Source: Peribacillus simplex NBRC 15720 = DSM 1321 (GTDB lineage: Bacteria > Bacillota > Bacilli > Bacillales > DSM-1321). From it: a stretch of 64,000 nt of DNA. Each line of letters begins with the position of its first letter. Within the stretch, counting starts at the first letter, position 1. Below, one piece after another: positions 35,995 to 44,678 of the stretch. A model generated the notes under the pieces. That model did no database searches. It saw only the letters and a list, made by a program, of their open reading frames with translations, and had not been told where the DNA came from. The stretch covers positions 721,501-785,500 of the forward strand of contig NZ_CP017704.1 in the NCBI RefSeq assembly GCF_002243645.1, written 5' to 3'. The position numbers and the translations under genes are program-made.

Positions 35995-37069
35995 TCTTTT
36001 TCACCCTTTCTTTCAAAAAAATGACCATGTTAATAAAAAAGGTTATAACCAAAATGCTAATCACACTCAATTTAAAATAATATCGTTCCGTAAAATTCCT
36101 GTATGCTGGAATGTCGATTGGTATACAAAGCGCAATGATTAAGGAGACTGATATAGCAAGCAATACAATATTTTTTATTTTCCTTGATTTAATTTGAAAC
36201 AGTTCCCCCATTAGGAATATCGATAACGATACACGGATAAATGCACCTGAAAGCCATTGGTATATTGATAAAAAATCCAGCCGGTTCAAATACTTACCCA
36301 TGGTTAGTAACCGCCATTGAGCGTATGCAGGATTGCTGATTTTTGCAGCCTGTACCGGACCAAACTCTGTAATAGAGCCTATTATGGGTCCCATACTGAT
36401 AAACAAAAGAAATAAACCTAAAAAAAGTAAACTCCTGAACTTTATTTCTGTCTTTACAAACTGTTGAATCAAAACGAGAAGAAATATCTCTGTAAAACCT
36501 CCACCTAGTATTACGACCCCGTCCCAAACAGGTGTAATTCCATTTTCAAAAATAGGGAAAAGCAAGGAGTAATCCTTATACTGTATATTTGCCGTCATTA
36601 TCATAAATCCAAGTGCCACAACAAGGGGTAAAACCAATCCTCCGGCAATGGCTATTGTTTTGATTCCAGCCTCTGCAGCAATAAAACATAGGATGATGAA
36701 AGGTATAAATAATATATATTCTGGCGTTTGAATCATATAAGTACTGTTTACCCAGGAAAATGTGCTATATAAAGTGACAAACAAGTTTAATAAAATATAG
36801 AAGAAAAGAAGGATTTTTATGGACCAGGCGGCGAGCGGGTGACTGTGAGTATGAAGCCAGCCAATGATATGCTGCTGTTTTGTTTTATTTATGATCCAAT
36901 AAACCATGGGAAGCCATAAAAGAAAAAGCATCCCGGTGACTAAATTACTGATCCATGAATCTCTTCCGGATGCCCCAAGCAGTGAAGGCAAAACGATAAC
37001 ATGGTTCATCAACCCAATAGATAGAATCAGCACCATTGTCGCTTGAAAAGTAGATATACTTTTTATCAT
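35966..37069 (-). CDS. Spore germination permease, GerAB/GerKB family
   Basis: A 367-residue APC-superfamily membrane protein with ten TM segments (for example STFQATMVLILSIGLMNHVI at the start). It is the first gene of the operon, giving the order B-A-C instead of the classical gerA order A-B-C. The ATG at 37069 is chosen because GAGAGGGGA lies 8 bases upstream; earlier in-frame ATGs fall inside or before that site. In B. subtilis GerAB-type subunits bind amino acid germinants. Confidence 0.9.
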   Translation of the reverse strand: MIKSISTFQATMVLILSIGLMNHVIVLPSLLGASGRDSWISNLVTGMLFLLWLPMVYWIINKTKQQHIIGWLHTHSHPLAAWSIKILLFFYILLNLFVTLYSTFSWVNSTYMIQTPEYILFIPFIILCFIAAEAGIKTIAIAGGLVLPLVVALGFMIMTANIQYKDYSLLFPIFENGITPVWDGVVILGGGFTEIFLLVLIQQFVKTEIKFRSLLFLGLFLLFISMGPIIGSITEFGPVQAAKISNPAYAQWRLLTMGKYLNRLDFLSIYQWLSGAFIRVSLSIFLMGELFQIKSRKIKNIVLLAISVSLIIALCIPIDIPAYRNFTERYYFKLSVISILVITFFINMVIFLKERVKKNGASIEQGK

Positions 37070-37284
37070 GTGACACATCCCCTCTCTTTTAATATGAGGA
37101 GGCATTTTTGTTTTTATTCATACGGTGCATCAATTCTTTAATGGACAGATAGGTATTTGAACGTCCCCTCCCGTCAAGAAGCTCCGCTGAATCAACTGCC
37201 ATTTATGGCTTTGCGATAAATAATTTAGAGAGACATTTTTTGTTTACAAATCAGAAAAGTTTTGTACGGTTTCATCGAACGCCC

Positions 37285-37319
37285 AACAGGCACCAGCTGT
37301 TTTTTAGCTGGTGCCTGTT
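37285..37319. terminator. Strong bidirectional hairpin
   Basis: A perfect 14-bp stem AACAGGCACCAGCT/AGCTGGTGCCTGTT with a short T-rich loop, about 45 bp past the stop of the BCCT gene. Confidence 0.75.
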
Positions 37320-37363
37320 TGCATTTCTCCCTTATATTGTATCCTCCCAGTTTGATTGATACT

Positions 37364-38920
37364 TTAAGATGTTAGCTTTGTAGGTTCTTCATTGATAGTT
37401 TTTTCTATACTGCTGCTTCCTGCCTGATCCTCTTTTATCCATTTAATGAGCGATATCGATGCCATCGCCATTATTAAGATGAGTGGAACGGAAGTAATGA
37501 CTACTACTGATTGAAGAGCATGAAGTCCTCCACCGAACATCATGGAAAACGCTACAAGCTCTATGACCAATGCCCAAAATATTTTGTGCCATCCAGCTGG
37601 CTCTTGATCTATTGACAACTTTTTTGATGCTGCGCTTGCTAATGTGAATGATGAAGAGTCTAGTGTAGCAGAAAGAAAAATAAGGGTGATAATCATAATC
37701 GCAAGCAAGGCTACACTGCCGCCGGGAAGCCCCTGGTAAATGGCAGCAATGGCTGCTTCCCCACCTTTTTTCTCTAATATGTCAATGACAGGAACAAGTT
37801 TATTAAGTTCAAAGTAAAGACCTGTATTACCCATGATGGAAAACGCCGCCCAACACCCTACTGTTCCTCCAATACATTCAGCAAAAATGACTTGTCTTAT
37901 CGTTCTTCCTTTCGAGATTTTCGCTACAAATATGCCCATATAAGGAGCACAAGCAAACCACCAGGCCCAGTAGAATATCGTCCAAGCTTCTGGAAAGCCA
38001 GAATTGGCAACAGAGTCGGTGTAGAAACTCATACGAAAGAAATTCTGTAACAAAATCCCAACGCTATCCGTGAATCTGGATATTATAAACAAAGTTGGAC
38101 CAGCTAAAAGAACGAATGCAGAAAGTGCTAAAAAAAGGTACGTATTGATGTTAGCTAATCTTTTCAGGCCCTTTTTCAGACCAAAATACGTGCTAACACA
38201 GAAGATTAATGTCAAGACTACTATTAGCGACATATCTAACATAAAGCTTCGTGGTATATTAAATAATTCAGAAATACCTTCAGAAATCATCGGAAGTCCC
38301 AAGCCTAGAGCAGCTCCTATTCCTCCAACCAGGCCAACCATGAAAAAAACGTCAATCGCTTTTCCTAACCAGCTATTTGCTCCCTTTTTGAGAACACCTT
38401 CACACGCTGTACTCAATTTCACACTCGGATTTTTCCTCACATATAAGTTATAGGCAATCGGCAAAGCAGGTAGACAATATAGTACCCATGCACTAAAGCC
38501 CCAATGAAATAATCCATATGTAGACGCCCAATCTGCCGCAGCCGCTGTTTTTGGTTCGGCCCCAAAAGGCGGAGCAGTGTAATAATACGCCCATTCAATC
38601 GCGCTCCAGTACGTGATACTTGCACCAATTCCCGCCGTAAATAACATAGCTAACCAACTGAATGTCGAAAATTCCGGCTTGGTATCAGGCTCACCAAATT
38701 TTATCTTTCCATATTTACTAAATGCCAGCCAAATCAAGAAACCTAAAGCCGCCACCACAGCCCATAAATATAATGAACTCAAACTCTCGGCGATTAGATG
38801 ATGAAGGTCTCCGAGGATTGCAGTCCCTTGTTTCGGATTTAATAGTACAGGAATTGATAAAGCAGCAAGAATAGCTAGAGCCGGCCAAAAGATTGCTTTA
38901 TCAACATTTGATTGTTTCAT
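37364..38920 (-). CDS. BCCT-family betaine/carnitine/choline transporter
   Basis: A 518-residue transporter with twelve TM segments. The family signature is present: TIFYWAWWFACAPYMGIFVA with the Trp box, followed by KISKGRTIR. The GIGASITYWSAIEW stretch in an early TM helix is also characteristic. It imports quaternary amines such as glycine betaine, carnitine or choline by ion symport. A Rieske oxygenase gene lies 140 bp upstream in the same direction and a sigma-54 activator beyond it, which points to catabolism more than osmoprotection. A candidate cre site lies at 39013-39026. Confidence 0.93.
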   Translation of the reverse strand: MKQSNVDKAIFWPALAILAALSIPVLLNPKQGTAILGDLHHLIAESLSSLYLWAVVAALGFLIWLAFSKYGKIKFGEPDTKPEFSTFSWLAMLFTAGIGASITYWSAIEWAYYYTAPPFGAEPKTAAAADWASTYGLFHWGFSAWVLYCLPALPIAYNLYVRKNPSVKLSTACEGVLKKGANSWLGKAIDVFFMVGLVGGIGAALGLGLPMISEGISELFNIPRSFMLDMSLIVVLTLIFCVSTYFGLKKGLKRLANINTYLFLALSAFVLLAGPTLFIISRFTDSVGILLQNFFRMSFYTDSVANSGFPEAWTIFYWAWWFACAPYMGIFVAKISKGRTIRQVIFAECIGGTVGCWAAFSIMGNTGLYFELNKLVPVIDILEKKGGEAAIAAIYQGLPGGSVALLAIMIITLIFLSATLDSSSFTLASAASKKLSIDQEPAGWHKIFWALVIELVAFSMMFGGGLHALQSVVVITSVPLILIMAMASISLIKWIKEDQAGSSSIEKTINEEPTKLTS

Positions 38921-39012
38921 AAAAGAACCCCTCTTTCATTGCTTTTTGATAGTATGATAACTTACACTTTCAGCTCCAGCTTTAATATAATTCACCTAAC
39001 GAATGACCAACA

Positions 39013-39026
39013 TATAAGCGCTTTCA
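39013..39026. promoter_or_regulatory. Candidate cre site between the Rieske and BCCT genes
   Basis: On the minus strand TGAAAGCGCTTATA matches the cre consensus at 13 of 14 positions. It lies about 95 bp upstream of the BCCT start and would make expression glucose-sensitive. Confidence 0.5.
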
Positions 39027-39061
39027 TTTTATCAAACATTAGGTCATTTATAGATTACAGA

Positions 39062-40096
39062 CTAGCTTTGCATCGCCTTTGTGACTAATTGATGAAAATG
39101 TTTCAAACCGTGTTCGGTCGGAGAATATACTCCTCTTCCACAAGCCCTAGAATGTAATCCACTTTGTAATAACTCAACTAATTCGAAGTCTTCTTCCCGT
39201 ACTTGATCTACAAATTTTATTAAATCTTCCTCGTCTTCAGTCAAGTTTTCATCAGCAAAATAATAACGATAAATTGCCAATGAACTTTTTTCATCAACCG
39301 GGATGATATGGCTCGTCGTCATATTTCCAGTACCTGGGTATATACTTATCATGGTATTCGGCCAAACCCAGTAAAAACGTGCACCAGGACCTTCTTCTTC
39401 ATCACTAGCTGTTGTACACTGATAGGAAAAATTATCACAAGGGGTAATACTATATTTAGTTAAATCGAAGGCCTTCGAGAAGCTAGGATGTGCAATTTGA
39501 CAATGATCACATTCCAAATAATTGTCAATGATCGATTTCCAGTTAGCTTGAACGATTCGACGGTTTTCCCTGACCTTTTTTAAGGAACTAAGAAATGTAT
39601 ATTCATTTATGTTATTTAAAAAAGATTCATAATCTGTTTCGAAAGCAGGTGCATCCTGATTTAGATTTACAAATATCATCGACTGATGTACCTCTAAACG
39701 AATTGGAGTCATGCAGCTAGGTTTTTCTATATCATTTGTTTTGAAATTTGGAGTCCTGTTCACCTTACCATCTAAATGGAATGTCCATCCATGATAAATA
39801 CACTGGAGAATTTTTTTATTGCCCTGTTCTGTACGCTCGACTATCGCACCACGGTGAGGGCAAATATTATAAAAAGCATGCAACTCTTCGTCCTTGCCCC
39901 GTGTTACAATAATCGGCTCCCCGACCAAATCAAATGTAAAGAAGTCTCCAACCTTCTCTACCTGGCTTGTATGCCCAACCATAATCCAGTTTTTGTAGAA
40001 AATATTTTCCTTTTCCTCCTTCATGACTTCAGGATCCACATAATGATTATAAGGTAGTGTGTAGTCCAACTTTTTCATATCTTCTTTTGTAGACAT
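39062..40096 (-). CDS. Rieske [2Fe-2S] oxygenase, alpha subunit (quaternary-amine type)
   Basis: A 344-residue oxygenase component. The Rieske cluster site is CPHRGAIVER followed about 17 residues after its His by CIYHGWTF, giving the C-x-H and C-x2-H ligand pairs. The mononuclear iron site is DNYLECDHCQIAHPSF, near residue 190. The nearest well-known relatives are glycine betaine, carnitine and stachydrine monooxygenases. The usual partner flavin/ferredoxin reductase is not in this window. The BCCT transporter downstream would supply substrate. A -24/-12 promoter lies at 40224-40239, about 130 bp upstream. Confidence 0.9.
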   Translation of the reverse strand: MSTKEDMKKLDYTLPYNHYVDPEVMKEEKENIFYKNWIMVGHTSQVEKVGDFFTFDLVGEPIIVTRGKDEELHAFYNICPHRGAIVERTEQGNKKILQCIYHGWTFHLDGKVNRTPNFKTNDIEKPSCMTPIRLEVHQSMIFVNLNQDAPAFETDYESFLNNINEYTFLSSLKKVRENRRIVQANWKSIIDNYLECDHCQIAHPSFSKAFDLTKYSITPCDNFSYQCTTASDEEEGPGARFYWVWPNTMISIYPGTGNMTTSHIIPVDEKSSLAIYRYYFADENLTEDEEDLIKFVDQVREEDFELVELLQSGLHSRACGRGVYSPTEHGLKHFHQLVTKAMQS

Positions 40097-40223
40097 AATG
40101 GCAGTTCCTCCTTTTAATTATAAAGACTTGCTCTGAATAAGGATCCAGATATTACTTTTAAACCTCCTCTGCCAATTGGCATCATATTTCCTTATATCTA
40201 TAGCATGCTTTACTTAACTCTTA

Positions 40224-40239
40224 TGCAAGGATAATGCCA
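40224..40239 (-). promoter_or_regulatory. Sigma-54 (-24/-12) promoter for the Rieske/BCCT genes
   Basis: On the minus strand TGGCAT, five bases, then TTGCA matches TGGCAC-N5-TTGCW with exact spacing and one mismatch. It reads toward the oxygenase gene and faces the divergent sigma-54 activator gene. Confidence 0.75.
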
Positions 40240-40310
40240 ATTCAACAGCTCCCTATTATTACCGATATTTTACTATTCCCCCTTCTTTATTGTATAAATA
40301 TGATTTATAA

Positions 40311-40360
40311 TTGACTCAATTTAACCATAATAGACTCATTCTAGTTAATATAGACTCATT
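40311..40360. promoter_or_regulatory. Three 20-bp-spaced repeats, likely activator sites
   Basis: GACTCA followed by ATT or TTC-like bases occurs at 40313, 40333 and 40353, exactly 20 bp apart (about two helical turns). The array lies 75-130 bp upstream of the -24/-12 promoter, the usual place for enhancer sites of sigma-54 activators, and just before the activator gene. Confidence 0.65.
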
Positions 40361-40394
40361 TAACATCTTAAAAGGTAATGAAGGGAGCTAACTC

Positions 40395-41825
40395 ATGCAA
40401 AACTTAATGAATAATGAAGAAAAAATTGAAATGAGTACTGAGATATTGAAAAAAATTTTAGATCATTCACCTAATGAGATTTATGTTCTTAACAAAGATG
40501 CCTGCATTATTTACGCAAATAAAGCTTATGAAAGGCATTATGGAAAGCAGTTAAGCGAAATAGTTGGAAAACATAATAATGAAATATTCTCCAAAGGGTA
40601 TTGGAAACCAAGTATTTTACCCTTTGTTTTGAAAGAAAAGAAACCGGTTACAATCAAGCAAGTTTCATATATTGGCAAGGAAATGATTACAACAGCTATT
40701 CCTTTACTCAACGATGAACAGGAAATTGAACTAATTATTACAACAGCACAAGAACCAAACTATAAAGGGCTATACATTCCAGAGGAACAGGAACCAGAAG
40801 TACTAAGTGAAAAGAATGCTTATAAAGAAAGCGTAATTACGAACAACGAACAGATGAACAATGTAATGGAGGTATGCGATAAGATTTCTATGGTTGATGC
40901 GACCATTTTGATTCAAGGGGAGTCTGGTACAGGGAAAGGAGTGTTAGCTAAATACATTCATAATAGAGGACCTCGAAGGAATTCCCCTTTCTTATCAATT
41001 AACTGTGCCACCATACCGGAACAATTAATAGAATCAGAACTTTTCGGATATACGGATGGGTCTTTTACCGGGGCAAACAAAGGCGGAAAAAAAGGACTAC
41101 TTGAAATGGCAAACGGCGGTACCGTATTTTTGGATGAAATAGGAGAAATCCCGTTTAATATTCAGGCTAAGCTTTTACAGGTTATTCAAGACCTTGAATT
41201 TCTTCCTGTCGGGGGCAGAGAACTAAAGAAAGTGGACATTCGTATTATTTCCGCTACCAATCGAGACTTAGTTGAGATGGTGCAGAAAAAACGATTTAGG
41301 GAAGATTTATATTATCGACTTAATGTGGTTAATTTACAAATACCGCCATTAAGGGAAAGAAAAGAAGATATCATCCCGCTATCTTACTATTTTCTTTCAG
41401 TATTCAATAAAAAGTATCAAGTTAATCGTATTATATCGAAGGAAGTCCTCGATATTTTTTATGAATATCCATGGTCTGGAAATATACGACAATTAGAGAA
41501 TTTAATAGAAAGCTTAGTTGTAACGAGTGATGCTATCATTCAAGTATCTGATTTACCGATAATACTGCAACAAAAAAATGCTCAAGAAACCCCAAGTCAA
41601 GAAATGTCACTTAGTCAAAACAGCACAATCCAGAACAAATCAAGTCAAATGCCCCAAGATTATTCATTAGATACAGCGTTAGAGGAACTTGAAAGAAACC
41701 TGATTGTTACCTCTTATACAAAATTCAGGAATACAAGGAAAGTCGCTCATCATTTATCCATTAGCCAATCAAAAGCATCACGGTTAGTGCGGAAATACTG
41801 TAAAGATTTAGACCTTTATAATTGA
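40395..41825 (+). CDS. Sigma-54-dependent activator (PAS-AAA-HTH)
   Basis: A 476-residue enhancer-binding protein. A PAS domain is at about residues 15-125 (LDHSPNEIYVLNKDACIIYA). The AAA domain, about 150-385, has Walker A GESGTGKG, the sigma-54 contact loop as GSFTGA (Ser for the usual Ala) and Walker B GGTVFLDEIGE. The C-terminal helix-turn-helix near residues 445-470 reads RKVAHHLSISQSKASRLVRK. An AAGGGAG site lies 7 bases before the ATG. It diverges from the Rieske/BCCT genes and should activate them when its PAS domain senses the substrate or a product. Confidence 0.93.
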   Translation: MQNLMNNEEKIEMSTEILKKILDHSPNEIYVLNKDACIIYANKAYERHYGKQLSEIVGKHNNEIFSKGYWKPSILPFVLKEKKPVTIKQVSYIGKEMITTAIPLLNDEQEIELIITTAQEPNYKGLYIPEEQEPEVLSEKNAYKESVITNNEQMNNVMEVCDKISMVDATILIQGESGTGKGVLAKYIHNRGPRRNSPFLSINCATIPEQLIESELFGYTDGSFTGANKGGKKGLLEMANGGTVFLDEIGEIPFNIQAKLLQVIQDLEFLPVGGRELKKVDIRIISATNRDLVEMVQKKRFREDLYYRLNVVNLQIPPLRERKEDIIPLSYYFLSVFNKKYQVNRIISKEVLDIFYEYPWSGNIRQLENLIESLVVTSDAIIQVSDLPIILQQKNAQETPSQEMSLSQNSTIQNKSSQMPQDYSLDTALEELERNLIVTSYTKFRNTRKVAHHLSISQSKASRLVRKYCKDLDLYN

Positions 41826-42127
41826 TTCATTAAAAAATATATCATAAATATAAGTGGGCTTATTCATTTGGATTTTCGGCGGTGCCATAAGGATGGAAAG
41901 TAGATACTAGCCGATCAGAGCTGGTCATCGGGGGGGATATAAAAACGATGCTGTGCCCTTCCTTACATTTCGGCAGTGCTGCCTGTGGTCTTTTTGAACG
42001 TTACCCATAAATCTTCTAGTATCCTCATCATCGCATAGTGCACATTACACAGATTTTAGCAATGGATAAATAAATCAAGGTTATTTATTTCATACATGTT
42101 TTACAAAAAGGATTTGTTAAACATTAA
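41826..42127. other. Intergenic stretch
   Basis: About 300 bp without a recognised gene. The part around 41880-42020 is less AT-rich than its surroundings and may be old coding DNA, but no frame gives a known family. Confidence 0.35.
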
Positions 42128-42153
42128 TAAAAGAGACCACTTATTGTGGTCTC
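42128..42153 (-). terminator. Terminator for the TerC gene
   Basis: GAGACCAC pairs perfectly with GTGGTCTC around a 5-base loop, followed by TTTTATT on the minus strand. Confidence 0.65.
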
Positions 42154-42204
42154 CTCAGTTTGTAGGCAAAAGGGTTCTCTCTAAAAGTTAATACAATGTT
42201 GATT

Positions 42205-42335
42205 GGAACAGATGTGCCTGACTCCTGCTTCCCAGCAGGAGCCGAGGAGGCTCCCGGACCGCCACGGAAAGCAAGTGCCTGGAGGCAAAAGACCGAAATT
42301 GGAAGTCGGTCTTAAAATCCTCGCAAACATAAGGT
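42205..42335. repeat. GC-rich dispersed repeat-like element
   Basis: A short block much richer in GC than its surroundings, holding nested inverted repeats (CTCCTGCTTCCCAGCAGGAG at 42221-42240, GAGGAGGCTCC, and phrases such as CGGACCGCCACGGAAAGCAA). It resembles a structured repeat scattered through many Bacillus genomes, with phrases such as GGTCCGGGAGCCTCCTCG. An open frame across it on the minus strand (67 codons) is an accident of its composition. It lies between the TerC stop and its terminator, so it would be part of that mRNA. Confidence 0.5.
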
Positions 42336-42383
42336 TTACAAAATCAACACCAAGGTATCTCAACTCTTTTTCTTCTGATAACA

Positions 42384-43133
42384 TTAGTCATTTTGCTTAT
42401 CATTTTTCACCGTTTTTCCAGATAAAAACCATCCGCCTATAGCAATAAGAAGCATGACTGACCAAAAGATTATATTCCAAATCGGTCCTTCAACAAAATC
42501 GTGAGGGATAATGTGCACGGCTGGATGCGCAAGGGTATGCATTAATAACTTAACCCCTACCCAACCAACGATTAACATGGCTGCCGTTTCGAGGCTAGGT
42601 CGCTCAGTCAGTATCTTAACGAAGTACCCTGCTGCAAACCGGATGACGATTAAACCTGCAATTGCTCCTAATAAAATAACAATGAATTTTGCCCCATCCA
42701 TACCTCCTATATCACCCATTGGTGTATCTGGCAAGGCAATGACAAGAGCGACTGCAGCTAAAATGGAATCAATAGCAAAAGCAATATCAGCTAATGCAAT
42801 TTGCGCAACGGTCATACGGTAGCTTTTCCCTTTTTCCTCTTTTTCCCCGTGGTCCTTTTTTAGTAAATGCTTTAATGCGATGAAAATCAAATATGCAGCC
42901 CCAATTGCTTGAACTTGCCAAACATGGAAAAGGTACGAAATAATAAAGATTGCACCAATCCTAAATATAAAAGCCAAAAGCAACCCAATATTAATCGCTT
43001 TTTTTTGCTGTTCTTTTGGTAAATGCTTTGACATGATGGCTAAAACCAATGCATTATCAGCAGATAATAAACCTTCTAAAAAAATTAGAATAATTAACAC
43101 CCAGCCATATTCCAATAATAACGATAGTTCCAT
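42384..43133 (-). CDS. TerC-family membrane protein (YkoY/MeeY-like)
   Basis: A 249-residue integral membrane protein with about seven TM segments. The two acidic TM motifs of the family are EGLLSADNALVLAI near residue 20 and DIAFAIDSILAAVAL near 115. The KHLPKEQQKK loop also matches B. subtilis YceF/YkoY, recently linked to manganese export for loading secreted enzymes. Many such genes follow a manganese riboswitch of the yybP-ykoY class; I could not convincingly fold one in the 43134-43330 leader. Confidence 0.9.
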   Translation of the reverse strand: MELSLLLEYGWVLIILIFLEGLLSADNALVLAIMSKHLPKEQQKKAINIGLLLAFIFRIGAIFIISYLFHVWQVQAIGAAYLIFIALKHLLKKDHGEKEEKGKSYRMTVAQIALADIAFAIDSILAAVALVIALPDTPMGDIGGMDGAKFIVILLGAIAGLIVIRFAAGYFVKILTERPSLETAAMLIVGWVGVKLLMHTLAHPAVHIIPHDFVEGPIWNIIFWSVMLLIAIGGWFLSGKTVKNDKQND

Positions 43134-43399
43134 GATACCCCCCTAAAGCATGTAAAATGCGTATATGACTTTAAACCCAACAACACTTTCTCCTCCAATA
43201 TTGTCCCATCTTATCTACATCATTATTCAACCCTTCCGTTCCATTAGCTCCATATGAATAGGAGGTACCCATTTAACTCCCCTATTGATAGTAAAGCATC
43301 CGTAAGCTCTATATTATTCTTTTATGCTTAGACTTCGTTCCATTTAAGAAAAAGTGGGATTTAAATCTTCGACCTATTTCAAAATACTTTAATTCCTCC

Positions 43400-44212
43400 C
43401 TACTCTTTCGTTAAATGGTATTTCTGTAAAATGTCCTTTGTGATGTTCCTGGCGTCTGCCGATGTACCGGAGATATTCGTTACAAAAACATAGTCACGTT
43501 CCTTGGTTTCAATGAAACCAACATACCAGCCAATGTTGGACCCCTGCCCTGTTTTTCCGTAAAGTGTATAGTTGTCCCCTTCATTCTGAATCATCATCCT
43601 TTTAACGGTTTTCATGACATCTTTATCAAAAGGAAGATTCTCTCTATATAAATTTTCCATAAAATCCACTTGTTCAATAGGAGAAATTTTGAGGGAGCTA
43701 CTTAGCCAAAACTGATCAATCCCTCCACTAATATCTTGGTTGCCATAGGAAATCTTATGAATCCATTTCTCCATTCGACTTTCTCCAATGTCACGGGCCA
43801 TTGCTTGATAATACCAAACAACGGAGTTCCTTAAACCAGATCCAAGCGTATGATCCTGGTTCCATATCTCGATTTCCCTTTTCACTCCATCCCAATATTT
43901 AATGTCATATTCATCCTCGACAGCCCCTACCTGTAATCCGATGAGTGCATTAGGCACCTTAAAAGTCGATTGCGGCGCAAATCTTTGTTCGGCCCGTTCA
44001 TTATTATAGATAAAAGTCTTGCCTTTTTTCACCTCACGTAATATAAAAGTTCCATCACGTTCAGCAAAAAATTCATCGACATCGAGCTTCTTAATGTTGA
44101 GTTTCTCTTTGGCGGCATTGGCTCCACTTGGCTGTTGCATGCATGTAAATAATACGGTTGCTCCAAAAAGTATTAAAAGGACTGCCAGAAGCCTACGTTT
44201 TTTCAAATTCAT
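43400..44212 (-). CDS. Class D beta-lactamase (BPU-1/YbxI-like)
   Basis: A 270-residue exported serine hydrolase. All class D motifs are present: the active-site STFK in FAPQSTFKVPNAL, SVV in RNSVVWYYQ, YGN in KISYGNQDIS and KTG in LYGKTGQGSNIGW. The N-terminal hydrophobic segment (LLAVLLILFGATVLFTC) directs secretion, possibly as a lipoprotein. GAGGTGA upstream fits either the ATG at 44212 (tight spacing) or a TTG two codons later (better spacing). Bacillus enzymes of this group hydrolyse penicillins and oxacillin, often at modest rates. It appears monocistronic. Confidence 0.9.
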   Translation of the reverse strand: MNLKKRRLLAVLLILFGATVLFTCMQQPSGANAAKEKLNIKKLDVDEFFAERDGTFILREVKKGKTFIYNNERAEQRFAPQSTFKVPNALIGLQVGAVEDEYDIKYWDGVKREIEIWNQDHTLGSGLRNSVVWYYQAMARDIGESRMEKWIHKISYGNQDISGGIDQFWLSSSLKISPIEQVDFMENLYRENLPFDKDVMKTVKRMMIQNEGDNYTLYGKTGQGSNIGWYVGFIETKERDYVFVTNISGTSADARNITKDILQKYHLTKE

Positions 44213-44453
44213 CACCTCAAAGATTTTTTTTACAATCCTATCCATTCTAGCAGATAAACTCAATATTTTTAAGATTAAGAATTCTCACCTTTTCAAAAAG
44301 CACTTACTTTAAATATTCACGACGGATAACCTGGAAGATTAAACATCATTGCGCCTTATATGATTTAGTTGCAATATTAATCCCCTGAATAAACGAATAA
44401 AATTAAGCCTTTCCCCAAATAATAGGTAGACCAATTAGCAGGGAGGGATATAT

Positions 44454-44633
44454 GTGGATGTAAAGCGTGTAAAACAAATACTTTCTTCTTCATCTGACAT
44501 TGAGGTGAGATATAATGGCACTTCAGTATGGATTGATAATATAAATGAAGATGGAAGAACGGCTACAGTTCATCTAAGAGGACCATTAGAGGAAAGATCA
44601 GAAGTAGCAATTGACGAACTTAAAGAAATATAA
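44454..44633 (+). CDS. sspH: Small acid-soluble spore protein H-like
   Basis: A 59-residue protein starting at a GTG (VDVKRVKQILSS), with GGGAGGGA 5 bases upstream. It aligns by eye along its whole length with B. subtilis SspH: the N-terminal helix, YNGTSVWIDNINEDGRTATV, and the C-terminal ELKE. It is a minor SASP made in the forespore late in sporulation. Confidence 0.85.
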   Translation: MDVKRVKQILSSSSDIEVRYNGTSVWIDNINEDGRTATVHLRGPLEERSEVAIDELKEI

Positions 44634-44648
44634 GGAATATCAAAAATA

Positions 44649-44672
44649 AGCTCCTCTCGTAATGAGAAGAGC
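44649..44672. terminator. Terminator between sspH and the lysozyme gene
   Basis: CTCCTCTC and GAGAAGAG pair imperfectly around GTAAT, with a T-rich flank on the + strand. It is one of four related hairpins in this part of the window. Confidence 0.55.
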
Positions 44673-44678
44673 CTTTAC

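Noticed and set aside
38921..39061. Second sigma-54 promoter directly before the BCCT gene
   Set aside because: A GG-N10-GG sequence is present but it lacks the essential GC of the -12 element.
42181..42384. 67-codon open frame on the minus strand
   Set aside because: It is produced by a GC-rich structured repeat, has no ribosome binding site, and its residues (many Cys, Pro, Trp) reflect the repeat composition.
43134..43400. Possible yybP-ykoY manganese riboswitch before the TerC gene
   Set aside because: A GGGGAG and a GTACCTCC-like segment occur in the leader, but I could not place the conserved loops or the full helix set. A covariance-model search would decide.
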